NCBI RefSeq assembly: GCF_028713855.1
Contig: NZ_JAQTNN010000009.1
Coordinates: 1 to 64,000 of the forward strand
Source: Sulfuricurvum sp.
GTDB lineage: Bacteria > Campylobacterota > Campylobacteria > Campylobacterales > Sulfurimonadaceae
Direction of reading: 5' to 3'
DNA: 64,000 nt
Below are positions 55,580 to 64,000 of the stretch, one piece after another. Numbering within the stretch: position 1 is the first letter of the stretch; each line of letters begins with the position of its first letter. Both the position numbers and the translations under genes were made by a program. The notes below the pieces were generated by a model. It worked only from the letters and a program-made list of their open reading frames with translations. It was not told the DNA's origin and ran no database searches.

Positions 55580-56197
55580 TTATTTCATCGCCATCATCAA
55601 AAATCCGGTAAATCCGGCATTATCTTCGCCGATTAATGGACTCACGTGCGACTTCATCTCTTCGAGTATCTTTGTATACTTCGAGTAAAACTCGTACGTC
55701 GGACGGGGTTTGTATACCAATCCCTGAAGATCAAAAAATTTGATAATATCTTTCGTCGTAGTCGGTTTGATAAAAAATTCTTTGTCCCTTGCATAATAAT
55801 AGGAAATCAGCGTCACGATCGACCATTTCGCAAGCTTATAGGTCGACAAGACATCAACCAAGATTTCAAAACCTTTCTCTGGATTAGCGTGTAAAAGCTC
55901 AAACAGTCCGATGGCAAGCATATCCTGCTGCTCCATACTCATCTGCTTAACCATATCTCTGACTTTGGGTTTTTCGAAGAGCGATACCAGTGAGGATTTG
56001 GAGACGACTTTTGCAAAATTCTCACAGATTTCTTCGGTGCGGGCGAAACGATCAGGTGCAAACATTTCCCGTACACTTTGACCTATTTTTGCCGTATTGT
56101 GCCGTTTGATGATCAGTTGGAGTGCTTCGTCTTCGAATCCTTTGGGATAAAATGCGAAGAAATTTTCCTCAGCTTCTTTTAGTTTTTTTAGATTCAT
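55580..56197 (-). CDS. Conserved-looking protein of unknown function
   Basis: This 205-residue, mostly helical, soluble protein starts with the ATG at 56197 (MNLKKLKEAEENFF) after AAGGATC; the in-frame start farther up lacks such a site. It contains the phrases FYPKGFEDEALQLIIKRHN and KPRPTYEFYSKYTKILEEMK. It has no Cys-rich or membrane feature. Family not recognised. It is 17 bases after a VOC gene in the same direction. Confidence 0.7.
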   Translation of the reverse strand: MNLKKLKEAEENFFAFYPKGFEDEALQLIIKRHNTAKIGQSVREMFAPDRFARTEEICENFAKVVSKSSLVSLFEKPKVRDMVKQMSMEQQDMLAIGLFELLHANPEKGFEILVDVLSTYKLAKWSIVTLISYYYARDKEFFIKPTTTKDIIKFFDLQGLVYKPRPTYEFYSKYTKILEEMKSHVSPLIGEDNAGFTGFLMMAMK

Positions 56198-56214
56198 TGA
56201 TGATCCTTGCGTAT

Positions 56215-56604
56215 TTAACACTCCATCTTATACTCTATCATGGATATAACCGCTCCTTGCGGATCTTGGATGATAGCGAAATCACCGACTTTCGGTATCG
56301 GCGTAATCTCGACAATAACATTTGCCCCTAATTCTTTTGCCTTCTCTAACGTGGCTTTTATGTCTGTGACGGTTATGTAATTGCCCCAATGCGGCGGTAC
56401 TTTTTCATCATCACAATGTTTTAGATCCATAATACCTGCCATCTCTTGACCGTTTAATGTTACTAACTGATAGTCAAAATCGACGTTATCGGCTTTTTTA
56501 AACTCCCAACCAAAGACGTCGCCGTAAAACTTTTTTGCCCCTTCAACATCACCTGTTAACAGTTCAAACCAACTAAATGCACCGTGCGTTGTAAATGGAT
56601 TCAT
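56215..56604 (-). CDS. VOC-superfamily (glyoxalase-like) protein
   Basis: This 129-residue protein shows the betaalphabetabetabeta fold repeat of the VOC family (GAFSWFELLTGDVEGAKKFY, then ITVTDIKATLEKAKELGANV and IIQDPQGAVISMIEY). Relatives are glyoxalases or dioxygenases acting on small molecules. Its substrate is unknown. Confidence 0.88.
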   Translation of the reverse strand: MNPFTTHGAFSWFELLTGDVEGAKKFYGDVFGWEFKKADNVDFDYQLVTLNGQEMAGIMDLKHCDDEKVPPHWGNYITVTDIKATLEKAKELGANVIVEITPIPKVGDFAIIQDPQGAVISMIEYKMEC

Positions 56605-56664
56605 TTTATAGTCCTCCTGGATATTTTCGATTATCGTAGCATCATTTTATAAACGTTTCAACTA

Positions 56665-57423
56665 TTATGTCGTTTTGAAAAGATCCAGTCCAAAATACTC
56701 TTTGAGTGCACTCGTGTACTCCACTTCGAGTTTTTCGAGTTTCCCCTCTTCGATCAGTTTTAGCTCATTATCCACAAGGATCTTACGTCCGTTGGGTGTC
56801 TGCATAATCGCGAGTTTTTTCTGCGTGAAAATGGTATCAGGATGAGTGGCATTAAAGTAGTTCGCGAGGCTAAACTCGATCCACTCTTGCGGTTGTAATG
56901 CAAAGCCGTATTGACGTTGCCATTCATCTTGCACGAGAGAACTCACAACGTATTCACCATCGATCAGCTCCATACGGAAACGATCACCGTCCTGCACCGC
57001 TTCCCCCTCTTCTATCATCATCGGAGCGCGTAAAGCATATCCGCCAAATCCCGTATCGCAAAGATAATCTCTCCCCTCGACACGTACGATCACCACCATA
57101 TGGGTTTTGGGTCGTCTCATCGGATAAAACATCGGTCGCGCCCCCGCGAAATACCACTCGAATCCGATTGCGGTGAGTGCCATGGCAAACACGCCGTTGA
57201 TCTCGTAGCAGTACCCGCCACGTTGATGCACTAGCACCTTATCGACGATCTCTTCGGGAACCATCGAGGGGATTCGTCCCGCCTGCACTTCGGTATTTTC
57301 AAACGGAATGCTTCGCAGTTGCTTTTGTACTAACTGAGTGAGTGTTGCGACATCGGGATGCACTTCCCCATCAAAGCCGATACGGGAGAGGTAGTCTGTG
57401 AGATTAAAATTTTCGGCTGTCAT
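56665..57423 (-). CDS. nat: Arylamine N-acetyltransferase
   Basis: This 252-residue protein matches the NAT family with the Cys-His-Asp triad C72 (QRGGYCYEINGVF), H108 (KTHMVVIV) and D123 (LCDTGFGGY). It transfers acetyl groups from acetyl-CoA to arylamines or hydrazines. The gene stands alone with a start at the ATG at 57423. Confidence 0.93.
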   Translation of the reverse strand: MTAENFNLTDYLSRIGFDGEVHPDVATLTQLVQKQLRSIPFENTEVQAGRIPSMVPEEIVDKVLVHQRGGYCYEINGVFAMALTAIGFEWYFAGARPMFYPMRRPKTHMVVIVRVEGRDYLCDTGFGGYALRAPMMIEEGEAVQDGDRFRMELIDGEYVVSSLVQDEWQRQYGFALQPQEWIEFSLANYFNATHPDTIFTQKKLAIMQTPNGRKILVDNELKLIEEGKLEKLEVEYTSALKEYFGLDLFKTT

Positions 57424-57560
57424 CGGGGTTCCAATTATCTTATGATTTGGGAATTTTGCTCTTTTTTCGCTTTGCCTGCCGTTAAAGCGTTTGCGGAAAT
57501 TCTTTTAAGAAAAACGATGTAAAATATTTGAAATATATCGATATAACTAAGAGAAATTTC

Positions 57561-58007
57561 ATGAAATATACTGTTGCTATCGTGCTTGTTTTATTCATTA
57601 TCTCTAGCCGTGCGTACCCGCATGATTTTGATGGACGAAATGGCTATATCTTCGATCAAAGTTACGTTACTCGTATATCAGAGTCCAACGCTTCAGCTTT
57701 GTTAAAAATCAAAAATGCTGGTGATGTATTCTTAAAGAAAAGCAAAACGACAATATTGCCAAACGGCGTTAAGAAGTCCTCAGATAAACTTATTTTTAAA
57801 GCTGCTGGAAAGCCTGACTTAAGCTTAAAAAGTTACGTTTACAAAGGCAAAGACGATGGCGATTCGCAAAGGTTTTCGTATGTCAGTGAATTGGGTAAGT
57901 ATCATTTGGTAGTCGTAGAGTTTGATCACGATCGACCCTGCTTTATATTGGTGCATAAGAACACATTGAAGATTTACTTTGTGGATTACGATTCAAAAAT
58001 TGACTAA
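57561..58007 (+). CDS. Small secreted protein of unknown function
   Basis: This 148-residue protein starts at the ATG at 57561 with a signal peptide (MKYTVAIVLVLFIISSRAYP); upstream ATG at 57528 would give an unusual N-terminal extension. The mature part has no Cys motif beyond a single Cys and several beta-like stretches (GKYHLVVVEFDHDRPCFIL, NTLKIYFVDYD). Family not recognised. Confidence 0.65.
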   Translation: MKYTVAIVLVLFIISSRAYPHDFDGRNGYIFDQSYVTRISESNASALLKIKNAGDVFLKKSKTTILPNGVKKSSDKLIFKAAGKPDLSLKSYVYKGKDDGDSQRFSYVSELGKYHLVVVEFDHDRPCFILVHKNTLKIYFVDYDSKID

Positions 58008-58092
58008 TCTATTATGAGTACTCTCTCGTTCCAACTTAGCAAAAATAGAAAAATAAGGGTCAGGTGATACCTATAACTAAATTTAAAAATAG

Positions 58093-58115
58093 AGATCAGG
58101 TTGTTGACCCGATCT
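58093..58115. repeat. Imperfect hairpin between convergent genes
   Basis: AGATCAGGT-TGTTG-ACCCGATCT is a 9-bp stem with one mismatch. A similar GGTCAGGT phrase occurs 30 bases upstream (58058-58065). It may be a terminator or the remnant of a repeated element. Confidence 0.4.
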
Positions 58116-58119
58116 TGAC

Positions 58120-58533
58120 CTAGATTTCAGAATCTTTGTCATCTTTGATCGTAAAGTTCGCAAATGCACCTTCGACGCTCATCGTATTTTTATACTTTGT
58201 TGCCGTTAATCTCACCGCTTTTGTTTCCAAATTACAAACCGCGATACGAAAATTCGATCCCATAAAAGGTTCCACAATACAGACAATATTCCCCTCTACT
58301 TCGCGTGTTGCATGTATGATCCCTTGTAAATTATGAAAAAAATACTTAGGATAGCTCAAAGGAGTGATTTCGACGACATCAGAATATCTTTTCTTATCCA
58401 ATGTACTCGCAATGGTGGCAGCATCCTCAAAATTATCAAACTGTACGCACCAATCATCAAAAACTTTATTAAAATGATTCAGATCTTCATCCAAAAACCC
58501 GCCTGCCGGAGATTGCAAAGCATAAATACTCAC
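58120..58533 (-). CDS. Protein of unknown function, coupled to EamA transporter
   Basis: This 137-residue soluble protein has an alpha-beta appearance (MSIYALQSPAGGFLDEDLN, then VCIVEPFMGSNFRIAVCNLE) and two central Cys. Its start overlaps the stop of the EamA gene by 4 bases, so it is translated with it. I do not recognise the family. Confidence 0.7.
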   Translation of the reverse strand: MSIYALQSPAGGFLDEDLNHFNKVFDDWCVQFDNFEDAATIASTLDKKRYSDVVEITPLSYPKYFFHNLQGIIHATREVEGNIVCIVEPFMGSNFRIAVCNLETKAVRLTATKYKNTMSVEGAFANFTIKDDKDSEI

Positions 58534-59423
58534 ATAGCTCCTTTCGCTTTTCTCATATTAAACAGCATCACCGCCGCAAATGCCATCAAACACCCGATAA
58601 GAGTAGAAACCGCCAACGTCTCGCCGTACACAACCCAGCTCGACACGATAGCCCCCACAGGGACGATAAACATAAATACTCCCGTACGGTGCGCCCCCAC
58701 CTTTCCCGCCGAGACGAAATAAAGCGCCGTGCTAAACGTCCCCGGAATCACCCCGATAAAGAGGATCGTCCACCAAAATACCGCGTCATACGCCACAAAA
58801 TCGAACGGTCGGTGCGGCAGGGCAAAGAGCATATTGATAAACGTCGTGATACCGAAAACGACGAGTGTGTAAAACATCAAATCTGCACGTACCGCCGCTT
58901 TTTGGGAGACTACCGTCACTAATGCCCACACAACAGCACAACCGAGGAAATAGGCACTATCGACATTCAAGAACGCAAATCCCTCGAACGGGACACGAAG
59001 CAGTATCAGCGCTCCGAATATACCGATGGAGAGGGCACCGATTTGACGGGATGAGACTTTGGTTCCCAAAAACGATATCGAGAGGACATAGGTAATGATG
59101 GGAGCGAGCGACGTGACCATCGTCCCGCCATAACCCGCATCGCCGTGTGAGAGTCCCGCGAAAAAGAGATAGTTAAACAGCGAGGTCAACACCCCCGCAA
59201 TCACCATATAGATTAACCCAGCTCTATCGGTAATGAGAGGTATTTTCATGTACCAAATCACGGGGATAATACTGATAAATGAGATCGCATAACGCCAAAA
59301 AGCGGCAACTTGGGCATTGGAGTGCTCCGCCGCGACTTTCCCCGCCGTCCACGCAAACCCCCAAAAGAGCATCGCGATAATCATTAAAATAATGTACTTG
59401 TTCGTATTCTTTGTATTATCCAT
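58530..59423 (-). CDS. EamA/DMT-family membrane transporter
   Basis: This 297-residue protein has about ten transmembrane helices in two EamA repeats (IILMIIAMLFWGFAWTAG at the start and FSTALYFVSAGKVGAHRTGV in the second half). Such proteins export or import small metabolites; the substrate is unknown. The ATG at 59423 is preferred to the TTG at 59438. It overlaps the TetR gene end by 8 bases, so it is part of the TetR unit and probably regulated by it. Confidence 0.9.
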   Translation of the reverse strand: MDNTKNTNKYIILMIIAMLFWGFAWTAGKVAAEHSNAQVAAFWRYAISFISIIPVIWYMKIPLITDRAGLIYMVIAGVLTSLFNYLFFAGLSHGDAGYGGTMVTSLAPIITYVLSISFLGTKVSSRQIGALSIGIFGALILLRVPFEGFAFLNVDSAYFLGCAVVWALVTVVSQKAAVRADLMFYTLVVFGITTFINMLFALPHRPFDFVAYDAVFWWTILFIGVIPGTFSTALYFVSAGKVGAHRTGVFMFIVPVGAIVSSWVVYGETLAVSTLIGCLMAFAAVMLFNMRKAKGAM

Positions 59424-59991
59424 GTTTGTAACTCTCAATGTAACTGATCAACATCTCCACCGAATCAAAATAATCCCGCGAATCTCCCGAAGCCTTTGCC
59501 GAGAGAATCGCCCCCTCCAGTAATGCTACCGAAAAAAGGGCGAGTTGACGTGTATCGCACTCACGCATCTCCCCTGCTCTCACCGCCTCATCATAAATCG
59601 ATTTGAACACTTTGCGAAATTGGGCATAGATCACTTTGAGGGTACGATCAAAATCCTCATCGATATTGGACATCTCTTGGACGAGATTGGCGAGAGGACA
59701 ACCCCGTTTAAAGTCTCGGATATTGCCGTCTCGAAGCATCACAAACAACTGCTTTAGATAATCTCCGTCACTCTCTTTGATTGCTTGATAACGGGTTGCA
59801 AATCGCTGTGCTATTTTCTCTTTTATCGCGGAGAGTGCCATCTCTTTTTTGTTGGGGAAAAAGTGGTACATAGAGCCTTTATGTACCCCCGCATTAGCGA
59901 GTATATCGGCTAATGCCGCACCTTGATAGCCGTGCGAATAAACCTCTTCATAGGTAGCGTCGATTAATCTCTGTCGTGTATTTTCTTTCAT
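59416..59991 (-). CDS. TetR/AcrR-family repressor
   Basis: This 191-residue regulator starts at the ATG at 59991 (MKENTRQRLIDATYEEV). Its helix-turn-helix is in ALADILANAGVHKGSMYHFF, typical of TetR/AcrR proteins (YcdC/QacR-like type with MYHFFPNK). It is divergent from a CMD-family gene and upstream of EamA, with two inverted operators in the divergent gap. Confidence 0.9.
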   Translation of the reverse strand: MKENTRQRLIDATYEEVYSHGYQGAALADILANAGVHKGSMYHFFPNKKEMALSAIKEKIAQRFATRYQAIKESDGDYLKQLFVMLRDGNIRDFKRGCPLANLVQEMSNIDEDFDRTLKVIYAQFRKVFKSIYDEAVRAGEMRECDTRQLALFSVALLEGAILSAKASGDSRDYFDSVEMLISYIESYKHG

Positions 59992-60013
59992 GACAAAATT
60001 ATAGCATACCCTC

Positions 60014-60063
60014 TTGACTATTTGGTCAAATCGTATTACAATGACACTTGACCAAACAGTCAA
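60014..60063. promoter_or_regulatory. Two inverted TetR operators
   Basis: TTGACTATTTGGTCAA (60014-60029) and TTGACCAAACAGTCAA (60048-60063) are near-palindromes. The first, read on the other strand, matches the second at 15 of 16 bases. They flank both divergent promoters. Confidence 0.8.
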
Positions 60064-60085
60064 CACCATCCAAAAAGGATCTCAC

Positions 60086-60616
60086 ATGCCACTCATTCAA
60101 ACCATAGCACCCGAAGAAGCAACCGGTGAGGTTGCCAAACTCTATAAAGTTATCGAAGCGATGGGAAGAACCGTCGGCAACAATGCACAGCTACTTAGCA
60201 TCAGCCCCGAGTTGCTACGCCAGCAGATGGATTTTATAAAATTCTATATGAAGCACCCAACTCTCTCGATGCCCCTGCTCGCCGCAATCCGAATCATGGT
60301 TTCCAGTGGGGAAGAATGCCAATTTTGTATCGATTATAATACGGGGATGTTAATAAATCTAGCGGGATGGACATTCGATCAGGTGGCAGAAATGCGTAAA
60401 GATCCAAAGTCAGCAAACCTTCCCCAACGCGAAATAGCCATGCTCTTACTGGCGATCAAAGCAGTCCGCATTGCACACTCGGTTAACCCAGATGATTTGG
60501 ATACCTTGCGAGAAATGGGATGGAGTGATAGCGATATTCTCGATGCAGTGAGTCATGCGACACGGATGTTGGCAACTGATATTATTTTTAATACGTTCAA
60601 AATTGAGCTTGCATAA
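60086..60616 (+). CDS. Carboxymuconolactone decarboxylase-family (AhpD-like) protein
   Basis: This 176-residue protein has the motif EECQFCIDYN (C78, C81), a CxxC redox pair with the AhpD-like layout but with Tyr/Asn where the usual His would be. The start at 60086 is set by AAAAAGGAT upstream; earlier starts run into the operators. It is likely controlled by the divergent TetR regulator. The role is probably peroxide or electrophile reduction. Confidence 0.85.
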   Translation: MPLIQTIAPEEATGEVAKLYKVIEAMGRTVGNNAQLLSISPELLRQQMDFIKFYMKHPTLSMPLLAAIRIMVSSGEECQFCIDYNTGMLINLAGWTFDQVAEMRKDPKSANLPQREIAMLLLAIKAVRIAHSVNPDDLDTLREMGWSDSDILDAVSHATRMLATDIIFNTFKIELA

Positions 60617-60638
60617 TCTACTATGCTACAATCTTATT

Positions 60639-61157
60639 ATGATTTTCACCCATGCCACCCACAACGACATCCCTGCCCTAACCTCCCTCATAAACCGCTC
60701 CTATCGCGGTGATAGCTCCCGCGCGGGATGGACGACCGAGGCTGATCTGTTAAATGGGAAACGGATCGATGAGGCGGGGTTGATCCAACTGCTGAATAAT
60801 CCTGATTCACTGATTCTTATTGCCCGATCTGACGAAACGATCCTTGCCACCATTCATGCCCATCGCGAAACCGATACCGTCCATTTCGGATTATTTGCGG
60901 TTGAGCCTTCACTTCAAGGTGGGGGAATCGGTAAAGAGCTGTTAGCCTACGCCGAATCCGAAGCCATGCAACAATGGGGAGTTAGTACAGCGATCATGGA
61001 GGTAATCACTCACCGCGCGGAATTGATCGAGTATTATGAGAGAAGAGGCTATATTCGTACAGGTGAGATGATCGCATTTCCTGAGTCTGATTTATGGGAT
61101 CAAAAAATCGATTCTCTGGAATTGGCTGTTTTTCATAAAAAATTAGCTGTAATTTAG
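60639..61157 (+). CDS. GNAT-family N-acetyltransferase
   Basis: This 172-residue protein has the GNAT core with VEPSLQGGGIGKELLAYAE (acetyl-CoA loop) and EYYERRGYIRTGEM. The ATG at 60639 is used because the family start begins there. It follows the CMD gene after 22 bases. The substrate is unknown. Confidence 0.85.
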   Translation: MIFTHATHNDIPALTSLINRSYRGDSSRAGWTTEADLLNGKRIDEAGLIQLLNNPDSLILIARSDETILATIHAHRETDTVHFGLFAVEPSLQGGGIGKELLAYAESEAMQQWGVSTAIMEVITHRAELIEYYERRGYIRTGEMIAFPESDLWDQKIDSLELAVFHKKLAVI

Positions 61158-61715
61158 TTAAGCCTCATTCTCTTTTTTATCCGTTTCAATACACACAGTA
61201 TTAATCATCAATTCCAAAAGATCAACCGTCTTTTCATTAGACGATTTAACCTCACTCTCTTTAATACTGTCAAAAATATCCGCTGTTGAAAGAGTTTGCG
61301 ATTCTAATGGATTGGTATTCTGCTCAGCTTTTTGCTTCTCGTGTTCTGCCTTTTGCGCTTCCATCATCTCTTTAAGCAAAAGTTTTCGATAGTCGCTGAC
61401 CATCTTGTTAATATCCATCGGATTTTCAGGATTTGCCTCTTTCTCTTTCAACAATTTTTGGCGATATTCTTCGACAAGTGTTTTGATTTTTTCTTCATTC
61501 AGATCACTTAAAAACTGAGCCGCCCCTTTTGTAGATATATCTTTTTTAAATTGTTCCAATGCCGCATCATTGCTATTGATCTCATCGCGTGTCTGATAGG
61601 GGACAACCGGATGAAGTTTGTTAATTACATCAATATAGTCTTGGGAAACGCTTGTATCTTTCAAGATGACAGAGGAAATGGTATTTACCGAATTTAATGC
61701 AGCGGTTATATTCAT
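61158..61715 (-). CDS. Charged helical protein of unknown function
   Basis: This 185-residue protein starts at the ATG at 61715 after GGAG. It is rich in Lys, Glu and Gln with a likely coiled coil in the middle (SDYRKLLLKEMMEAQKAEHE) and no membrane segment. Its N-terminus (MNITAALNSVNTISSVILKD) looks like an amphipathic or flagellar/hook-associated start, but that is not strong evidence. Family not recognised. Confidence 0.6.
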   Translation of the reverse strand: MNITAALNSVNTISSVILKDTSVSQDYIDVINKLHPVVPYQTRDEINSNDAALEQFKKDISTKGAAQFLSDLNEEKIKTLVEEYRQKLLKEKEANPENPMDINKMVSDYRKLLLKEMMEAQKAEHEKQKAEQNTNPLESQTLSTADIFDSIKESEVKSSNEKTVDLLELMINTVCIETDKKENEA

Positions 61716-61838
61716 CACGAACTCCTGATATAAAGTACAAACTTTGACAAGCAAAAATCGTTCTCTAATGTGATAAATTAAACTAACCATACATTTCATA
61801 ATGCTACAATATAGTCATAATACTCAAAGGAGTCACGT

Positions 61839-62381
61839 ATGCATCTTATATCTTTGATAACAAGTATCTTTTTGGCGACTACAACCTCGCTTTTAGCGGG
61901 AGAGTTTACCCTTCATAGCAACGATCTCTCCGGTCAACTCACCAAAACTCAAGAGTTTTCAGGATTCGGGTGTGAGGGGAAGAATATCTCTCCGGAACTG
62001 CATTGGAGCGATGCCCCTAAAGGGACAAAAAGTTTCGCGGTAACGGTCTATGACCCCGATGCTCCTACGGGAAGCGGCTGGTGGCATTGGGTTGTTTTTA
62101 ACCTCCCCTCAACGGTTACGTCGTTACCGGCTGATTTTGGAAATATCACCAAACATACCGCTATCAAATCGATTCAAGGTGTTACCGATTTCGGATCAGC
62201 CGGATTTGGCGGAGCGTGTCCACCCAAAGGGGACAAACCTCATCGTTATATGTTCACCGTCCATGCACTCAATGTCGATCACCTCGATTTGGATTCTAAA
62301 GCTTCACCGGCATTGGCTGGGTATATGATTAATGCCCATTCCATAGGTAAAGCGACAATGATATCGTACTACGGGAGATAA
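61839..62381 (+). CDS. PEBP (YbhB/YbcL Raf-kinase-inhibitor-like) secreted protein
   Basis: This 180-residue protein has a signal peptide (MHLISLITSIFLATTTSLLA) and the PEBP core (FGCEGKNISPELHWSDAP, YDPDAPTGSGWWHWVVFN, GGACPPKGDKPHRYMFTVHA). Bacterial members are periplasmic or cytoplasmic with an unclear role. AAAGGAG precedes the ATG and a TACAAT box lies upstream. Confidence 0.92.
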   Translation: MHLISLITSIFLATTTSLLAGEFTLHSNDLSGQLTKTQEFSGFGCEGKNISPELHWSDAPKGTKSFAVTVYDPDAPTGSGWWHWVVFNLPSTVTSLPADFGNITKHTAIKSIQGVTDFGSAGFGGACPPKGDKPHRYMFTVHALNVDHLDLDSKASPALAGYMINAHSIGKATMISYYGR

Positions 62382-62459
62382 GCGATACTAAGGGAAGTCG
62401 ATTACACCTCTAGCGCTCGTGAGCATTTCGGGTTAATCTGCTTTGATTGATAAGCGTTT

Positions 62460-64000
62460 TTAGACGTCGTACTCCGCACCCAATTCGGCACGTGTCATTC
62501 GAAGCCGCTCAGCTAATACACTGGCAAGGCTTTGCATAAAATGAAAGGCCGCTTTTTTATGATGTACGGAAAACATATCGAACGCTTCACGCGAAATGCA
62601 GTATAAATCGGTATCGGCACCTGCAATAGTATCAGTGTAATGCGGCGCCCCTTCCAAAAAGGAAAATTCTCCGAAAAAATTGTTCTTCCCGAGGGTACTA
62701 AGGTGAACATTTTTGCGATCGGGATAAGGGAGCATAAGGCGAACCAATCCGCGTCGGATCAAGTATATTTCACCATTTCCTTCCCCCTCTGAATAGATCA
62801 CTTCCCCTTTTTTATACGACCTGCTCTCCACCAAACTCCGTATCTCATCGAGCGTTTCAGCTTTTCTCCCTTTGAAAAGATCAAAATCCTCCAACTCCAG
62901 TATTTTCTCTGAATCCGATCCGATAACACTCTCTTTGATTATTCTATTTTCTGCCCATTCGACCGCATCATCCAAATCATCAAAAACCATAATCGGACTC
63001 AAGTGTTTGAGAAGTCCGACATGATTGAAATAATTTTCCACATCTTCCCCCGTCGGTAACTTATGAGGTAATCGGCATAAAATGAGATATCCGCCTTTAT
63101 CGTGAAGAATATCTTTAATCTGCAGGAGAATATGTGCAGCGGTCAAATCGACCGTCTGTACCCGCTTCATATCGATAATAATGTATTTTTTTGTCTGCAA
63201 ATCTTCACGAAGCATCGTATAAAGTTGATTCGCCGTTCCGAAAAAGAGGCTGCCGTGCAGTTCATACACCGAAAATTCAGCCCCTTTTTGACGTAAGACA
63301 GCATCTTCAGCTTTACTACGGACAATTTTACTCCGCGCCTCCGTACCGTCTTGATGACGGTAGACAACCGATGATCCTATCTGCTGAACGATATACAAAA
63401 CAATTGCCAGGAATAAACCGACTCCCGCAGCGGCGATCAGGCTGATCGAGAGAGCACTGATGGCAACAGAAACGATAATAAAAAAATCAAGTGCCGTTTG
63501 GCGTGATCTGAGAAGTTTGATGCTGTGTCGATCAATCATCCGAAAACCGATGACGATCAAAATCCCTGCCAAAGCAGCAACCGGAATCCATGCGATAAAA
63601 CTCCCCAACAAGAGAAAAGCGATAACCGCCATGATCCCCTCAATAAAACCCGATAGACGTGTTGTCGCACCGCTGGAGATGTTTACCATTGTTGCGCCCA
63701 TCATCCCAGATCCGGGCATTCCTCCGACCAAAGAAGAGAGGATGTTTCCACTCCCCTGAGCAATGAGCTCGCGGTTAGAATTATGGAAAGAATGGGTCAT
63801 TGAATCCAAAATAATACAGGTTTTAAGGGTATCAATCGATAACAATGCCGCAAGGGTCAAAGCAGGAAAAAAGAGAATCTTCATCTCATCCAATGAAATA
63901 TTTCCCAACACTTCAAACCGTTTTACCAACATTTGAACCATATCGATCCCACCGGATCCGCCCAGTTCTCCAATCACCAGAGGATTATTCGCTTGAAATA
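62460..64000 (-). CDS. SulP-family anion transporter with STAS and cyclic-nucleotide-binding domains, N-terminus outside window
   Basis: The frame is open to the end of the window, so the start is missing. About 513 residues are visible. The membrane part (to about residue 225) has SulP features (LIAQGSGNILSSLVGGMPG and SGATTRLSGFIEGI). A STAS domain follows (about 240-345, KYIIIDMKRVQTVDLTAAHI) and then a C-terminal cyclic-nucleotide-binding domain (about 385-500, EGEGNGEIYLIRRGLVRLML, FGEFSFLEGAP). SulP proteins carry sulfate, bicarbonate or dicarboxylates; the cNMP domain suggests direct control by a nucleotide ligand. Confidence 0.92.
   Translation of the reverse strand, partial: FQANNPLVIGELGGSGGIDMVQMLVKRFEVLGNISLDEMKILFFPALTLAALLSIDTLKTCIILDSMTHSFHNSNRELIAQGSGNILSSLVGGMPGSGMMGATMVNISSGATTRLSGFIEGIMAVIAFLLLGSFIAWIPVAALAGILIVIGFRMIDRHSIKLLRSRQTALDFFIIVSVAISALSISLIAAAGVGLFLAIVLYIVQQIGSSVVYRHQDGTEARSKIVRSKAEDAVLRQKGAEFSVYELHGSLFFGTANQLYTMLREDLQTKKYIIIDMKRVQTVDLTAAHILLQIKDILHDKGGYLILCRLPHKLPTGEDVENYFNHVGLLKHLSPIMVFDDLDDAVEWAENRIIKESVIGSDSEKILELEDFDLFKGRKAETLDEIRSLVESRSYKKGEVIYSEGEGNGEIYLIRRGLVRLMLPYPDRKNVHLSTLGKNNFFGEFSFLEGAPHYTDTIAGADTDLYCISREAFDMFSVHHKKAAFHFMQSLASVLAERLRMTRAELGAEYDV

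Noticed and set aside
61158..61715. Flagellar or hook-associated protein
   Set aside because: Only the first residues vaguely resemble such proteins; no flagellar genes are nearby and the rest shows no family motif.

Overview
The window reads as a chromosome segment of a free-living, nitrogen-fixing Campylobacterota (former Epsilonproteobacteria), most like a Sulfuricurvum/Sulfurimonas-type organism. This is an inference from a moderate-to-low GC content, a Mo-nitrogenase cluster, many PAS/GGDEF/HD-GYP proteins, and small secreted proteins of a type common in that phylum. No database search was possible. Genes are tightly packed: no stretch above about 300 bases lacks a gene, and I saw no tRNA, rRNA, CRISPR array or intact insertion sequence.

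Layout. 1-6.4 kb: two tandem paralogous PAS-GAF-HD-GYP phosphodiesterases (the first cut by the window edge) facing a membrane PAS-GGDEF cyclase. 6.5-9.8 kb: a small secreted Met/Gln-rich protein, an OmpR-type response regulator, its histidine kinase, a second small secreted protein and an outer-membrane protein. Matching 11-bp direct repeats lie upstream of both small-protein genes. 9.8-34 kb: the nitrogen-fixation region. It holds nifH, an unrecognised 119-aa gene, nifD and nifK; a second unit with nifB, nifV, a double GNAT, FeoA, a Rop-like nif protein, a Cys-rich protein and a GNAT; then a NifX-like protein, a thiol-peroxidase-like protein without its peroxidatic Cys, a SIR2-like protein with ClpP and ClpX, and further on nifS. 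Two cyclic-di-GMP genes and one CZB-like gene are interspersed. nifE and nifN are not in the window. A GlnRS-YqeY fusion and a MntA-HepT toxin-antitoxin pair with a PD-(D/E)XK-like protein sit between clpX and nifS.

34-43 kb: a degenerate GGDEF protein that keeps an I-site, a radical SAM HemN-like gene, and a TetR-controlled TolC/MFP/RND efflux operon with two operators, followed by HigBA toxin-antitoxin. 43-53.7 kb: an rRNA-type methyltransferase; an electrophile/quinone-stress cluster (OYE, DUF2798, HxlR, MdaB, nitroreductase, alcohol dehydrogenase); DNA alkylation repair (Tag, Ogt); an ABC ATPase; a 5'-nucleotidase; an AhpD-like protein; a membrane-anchored protein resembling a peptide deformylase with its catalytic residues lost; and a MerR regulator. 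53.7-64 kb: a three-PAS GGDEF protein, assorted metabolic and hypothetical genes, a TetR/EamA/CMD divergent unit with two operators, a PEBP protein and a SulP-STAS-cNMP transporter cut by the window end.

The most unusual signal is a shared sequence, (A/C)GAAC-N5-(A/T)TGCA(A/T). It lies 31-74 bp before six genes: nifH, nifB, the NifX-like gene, the Tpx-like gene, the SIR2-clpP-clpX operon and nifS. Its G-to-C spacing of 12 bp is that of a sigma-54 (-24/-12) promoter, but the usual first G of the GG pair is A or C in every copy. It ties the SIR2-ClpXP operon and the Tpx-like protein to nitrogen fixation, suggesting a nitrogenase maturation or turnover module.
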